Below, one piece after another: positions 61,761 to 64,000 of a stretch of DNA of 64,000 bases. Source of the DNA: Sediminibacillus terrae. Its GTDB lineage: Bacteria; Bacillota; Bacilli; Bacillales; Amphibacillaceae. Position 1 is the stretch's first letter; each line of letters starts with the position of its first letter. The stretch lies in contig NZ_VZDQ01000011.1 in assembly GCF_009602435.1 (NCBI RefSeq), positions 310,001-374,000 of the forward strand. The letters run 5' to 3'. The position numbers and the translations under genes were made by a program. A model generated the notes under the pieces. That model worked only from the letters and a program-made list of their open reading frames with translations. It did not search any database and was not told the DNA's origin.

Positions 61761-61930
61761 TTTAGTTTTCCTCCTTATAAAAAGTGCCTGTAAGCCGCTT
61801 CCGAAATCCTGAGTTTAGGGCATTCTGCCTGATAATCTAGAGGATTGTTCTCCTTAGACAAAGAACGTTCGATCAGTGAAGGGCCTTGCAGAGCTCGGTT
61901 CTAGATAATTCATTCTACTTAATGTCACTG

Positions 61931-61944
61931 GTATTCAGTATCAC
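61931..61944. promoter_or_regulatory. possible PadR site, copy 1
   Basis: GTATTCAGTATCAC. It differs by one base from the 14-mer at 62903-62916 before padR. It lies about 170 bases upstream of the ABC ATPase start within the gene-free stretch 61761-62192, which otherwise holds no gene that I can name. Confidence 0.4.
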
Positions 61945-62192
61945 TTACTACCAATTTAAAAATGAAACTGAATAGGAAAGTTGGCAACAGAACTTTTGTT
62001 ACCAGCTATTCAGTCAGAGTGATCTAATGAACTTCGTTTTCAATTTTGCATACTGTAATTGAAATTTTCATGGTGCTTAGCCGATGTCTTTAGCGCGTAC
62101 CACCAGTTCACCGACAAATGATTTATGCGGAGCGAAAGCGAATGTTATTTTCAGACTGGCTATGTGAAATGGCAGCGAGAATCAATCTCATT

Positions 62193-62537
62193 TCACCTAT
62201 CATTGCGCCCGATTGTCTCATTTAACTTCGTACGATATTTGTCCTGCCAGGTTTTCGAATCCTTCACTAGTTCATCACAAAAAGCAGCCACGTCTTCTCC
62301 CGTGAGGTCGGTTACTTTCTTGCCATCCGCAGCCCCTTCCTCGAAAAGGTCGAGAATGCCGTGAAAAATTCGGCTAGTTTCCTTCCAATCGGTGAGACCA
62401 CCAGAGGTCCACATATATTTTTGAATAGCTTTGTATGCTTGATGATACTCATTTGGAAGTGCCTTTGCTCGAGCCTCCATCGCCTTCCATTCCCGCTTTT
62501 CTTCCAGATTCCCGATAATTTTTTCAAAAAAATTCAT
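62193..62537 (-). CDS. DUF1048 protein
   Basis: A 114-residue, mostly helical soluble protein ([20 protein letters not shown]). DUF1048 proteins are usually encoded between PadR regulators and ABC exporters; function unknown. ATG at 62537 follows AGGAGAAGG and is one base past the padR stop. An upstream in-frame ATG at 62576 lies in the padR gene and is unlikely. Confidence 0.85.
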   Translation of the reverse strand: MNFFEKIIGNLEEKREWKAMEARAKALPNEYHQAYKAIQKYMWTSGGLTDWKETSRIFHGILDLFEEGAADGKKVTDLTGEDVAAFCDELVKDSKTWQDKYRTKLNETIGRNDR

Positions 62538-62538
62538 T

Positions 62539-62886
62539 TTACCTTCTCCTTTTGATTTCTTTCGTTTTGAGCTCATTCATTTTGTCCGAAATAAATTCCC
62601 ATCTTTCCCAAAAATTTTCAAGGCGTTCTTGGCCCGCTGCATTCAGTGTATAAAATTTTCTCGGCGGTCCCACAGTGGATTGTTTTTTCTCTATATCCAC
62701 CAGATTGTTTTTTTCAAGCCGTATGGTTATGGTATATACTGTACCTTCAACTACATCAGTAAAGCCAAGTTCCCGTAGCTGTTGTGTGATTTCATAACCA
62801 TATGTTTCTCCACGGCTGATGATTTCAAGCACACAACCCTCGAGCACCCCTTTCAGCAATTCTGTTATTTTTTCCACCTTCATCAC
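62539..62886 (-). CDS. PadR family transcriptional regulator
   Basis: A 115-residue regulator. [20 protein letters not shown], then [20 protein letters not shown] is the winged helix, and [20 protein letters not shown] the wing and dimer helix. It leads the DUF1048 gene and lies near the DrrAB-like exporter, the classical arrangement for a PadR-controlled exporter. ATG at 62886, or at 62883 by the next codon. A 14-mer at 62903-62916 is probably part of the operator. Confidence 0.92.
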   Translation of the reverse strand: MMKVEKITELLKGVLEGCVLEIISRGETYGYEITQQLRELGFTDVVEGTVYTITIRLEKNNLVDIEKKQSTVGPPRKFYTLNAAGQERLENFWERWEFISDKMNELKTKEIKRRR

Positions 62887-62902
62887 CCATTTGTATTATT
62901 CA

Positions 62903-62916
62903 GTATTCTGTATCAC
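62903..62916. promoter_or_regulatory. possible PadR site, copy 2
   Basis: GTATTCTGTATCAC before padR; thirteen of fourteen bases as at 61931-61944. Related sequence (GTAATAAGCGTTACTTAC, palindrome-like) follows at 62919-62936. Confidence 0.45.
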
Positions 62917-63054
62917 CGGTAATAAGCGTTACTTACTACTGGTATATAGTATTACATAATAGCTGTCCTTGTCAAACTTTTTTCTTCTGAAAATGCTTAA
63001 CAAGGAAGTTCATAGAATCTTGTTGAGGAATTATATCTCTCCAGGAAAAATACA

Positions 63055-63088
63055 AAGCAGGCAGTCCCACCCAATGGTCTGCCTGCTT
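63055..63088. terminator. terminator after the methyltransferase gene
   Basis: AAGCAGGCAG / CTGCCTGCTT stem just downstream of the leftward methyltransferase gene. Confidence 0.75.
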
Positions 63089-63110
63089 CAACCCAACTCC
63101 GTTTATGTAA

Positions 63111-63881
63111 TTATTTTTTCACGGCTTTTATTATCATCGCAGCAGGAAACCGTTGTGCCTTATACAAGGAATAATAACCGTCAGACTGCTCTGCTTTTAC
63201 ATCTTTCAGATCGGCTGGAACATCGCTTTCTATCACGCGTTCGATAGTAAATCCAGCAGTGATCAAGGCGTTGAGATACGTGCTCATCTTCCGTCGCTGA
63301 AATGCCATGGGTTTCTTTTCCCCTTTGAAATTATCGAATTGCAGCATGCCTTCCTCCTGATAAGAGGCGTCCAAATAAAAACGTCCATCCTCACTTTTCA
63401 TATGGGGATATAAAGGGTGGTCCCAACTGAATATAAAGGAGCCTCCTACTTTCAGATACGAATAAATCAATTGAAAGGTTGCGGGTAGATCTGTCGTCCA
63501 GCCGATTGCATAAATCGAATAAACGTAGTCAAAATATGCTTTGGGCAGACCGATATCCGTTTCCATAGGTGCACAGAACAAGTGAGTCAGATGATCCTGC
63601 AGGGTAATTTCCGCAAGCTCTTTTTGTTCTTCTGAAAAATCAACACCCCATAACTCTGCTGCACCTTTTTCTGCCATATATTTTAGTGAATGACCACTCC
63701 CAAAACCAATATCCAGTACCTTTTTGCCGGCTATCTCCCCGAATAACTGTAATTCTTCCTCGGACTGTGCGTATGGTCCATATCCCGGCAACGCATCCTG
63801 TCCGTTAAAATGGTGTGCCACGGCATTCCAACCGGACCTGTTTTTTTCCAATAGCTCTTCTGTCAATTTCATCGCCTCCAT
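63111..63881 (-). CDS. class I SAM-dependent methyltransferase
   Basis: A 256-residue methyltransferase. SAM motif I is VLDIGFGSGHSLKYMAEKG; VDFSEEQKELAE and the acidic loop follow. NRSGWNAVAHHFNG and a closing cap region match small-molecule methyltransferases; substrate unknown. The first ATG abuts AAGGGA; the second, three codons on, has GGAGG too close. 63882-63961 shows nothing. Confidence 0.85.
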   Translation of the reverse strand: MEAMKLTEELLEKNRSGWNAVAHHFNGQDALPGYGPYAQSEEELQLFGEIAGKKVLDIGFGSGHSLKYMAEKGAAELWGVDFSEEQKELAEITLQDHLTHLFCAPMETDIGLPKAYFDYVYSIYAIGWTTDLPATFQLIYSYLKVGGSFIFSWDHPLYPHMKSEDGRFYLDASYQEEGMLQFDNFKGEKKPMAFQRRKMSTYLNALITAGFTIERVIESDVPADLKDVKAEQSDGYYSLYKAQRFPAAMIIKAVKK

Positions 63882-63961
63882 TCCCTTGTAATTCCATGGG
63901 AAGCAATAAAATCCCTCTAAAATTTCAAAAAAGCAAGCTGCTTTTGCCGCTTTAGGTTTTC

Positions 63962-63990
63962 AAAAAAAGCTGACCTGCATTCAGGTCAGC
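63962..63990 (-). terminator. terminator of a leftward gene beyond the window
   Basis: GCTGACCTG / CAGGTCAGC stem with seven T on the minus strand (63962-63968). It ends a gene lying beyond 64000 and transcribed to the left. Confidence 0.75.
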
Positions 63991-64000
63991 CGATAAATGA

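Overview
The window looks like a chromosomal segment of a low-to-middle GC, endospore-forming member of the Bacillaceae. The evidence is an H-type small acid-soluble spore protein, a Spo0E-like phosphatase, relatives of Bacillus subtilis YkoN/YkoP/YkoQ, YpjP, YvbH and YfkAB, strong AGGAGG-type ribosome binding sites, many GTG/TTG starts, and Bacillaceae-style dispersed repeats. The genus cannot be fixed from the sequence alone; genera of the moderately halophilic Bacillaceae are plausible. I saw no rRNA, tRNA, CRISPR array, prophage or complete insertion sequence.

Layout. 1-4700: short GGGGAC-type palindromes, then a leftward operon of a YtrA-type GntR regulator, an ABC transporter and an ECF sigma factor, with an elaborate operator in front. 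4700-9600: a repeat-rich gap, a structured leader ending in a terminator, a K+/H+-type antiporter, a lactonase, and the small signalling proteins Spo0E-like and PAS-STAS. 9900-20100: a peroxygenase-type P450 (CYP152), an amidase, the ykoP/ykoQ/ykoN group, a chemoreceptor with a probable sigma-D promoter, and a secreted subtilase. 20260-23640: a four-gene ammonium operon (amtB, a GlnD-like DUF294 nucleotidyltransferase, a DEDDh exonuclease and a short GlnR-like regulator) behind a perfect GlnR/TnrA box. 23860-31600: YvbH, a CDGSH protein, PBP1A with a long acidic tail, YpjP, an msrA whose catalytic cysteine codon is TGA, and an ABC-2 exporter.

31640-46700: an 82-bp tandem repeat array, DUF2243-CtaG, a sugar porter with XylR operator and cre-like sites, an SgrR-type regulator facing an MFS transporter, two small-molecule kinases, a 5'-nucleotidase, a second large repeat block, a beta-carbonic anhydrase and a peptide transporter. 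46800-64000: an EcsAB/YthPQ-like ABC pair, SspH, an aldehyde dehydrogenase, several acetyltransferases and nucleotidyltransferases, YfkAB, a LysR-controlled pair of flavoproteins, and a PadR-DUF1048-ABC exporter group.

The two most interesting items are the msrA gene with in-frame TGA at the active-site codon followed by a bacterial SECIS-like hairpin (29042-29683), and the nitrogen operon in which AmtB is coupled to a DUF294 protein and an exonuclease, with no glnK next to it.
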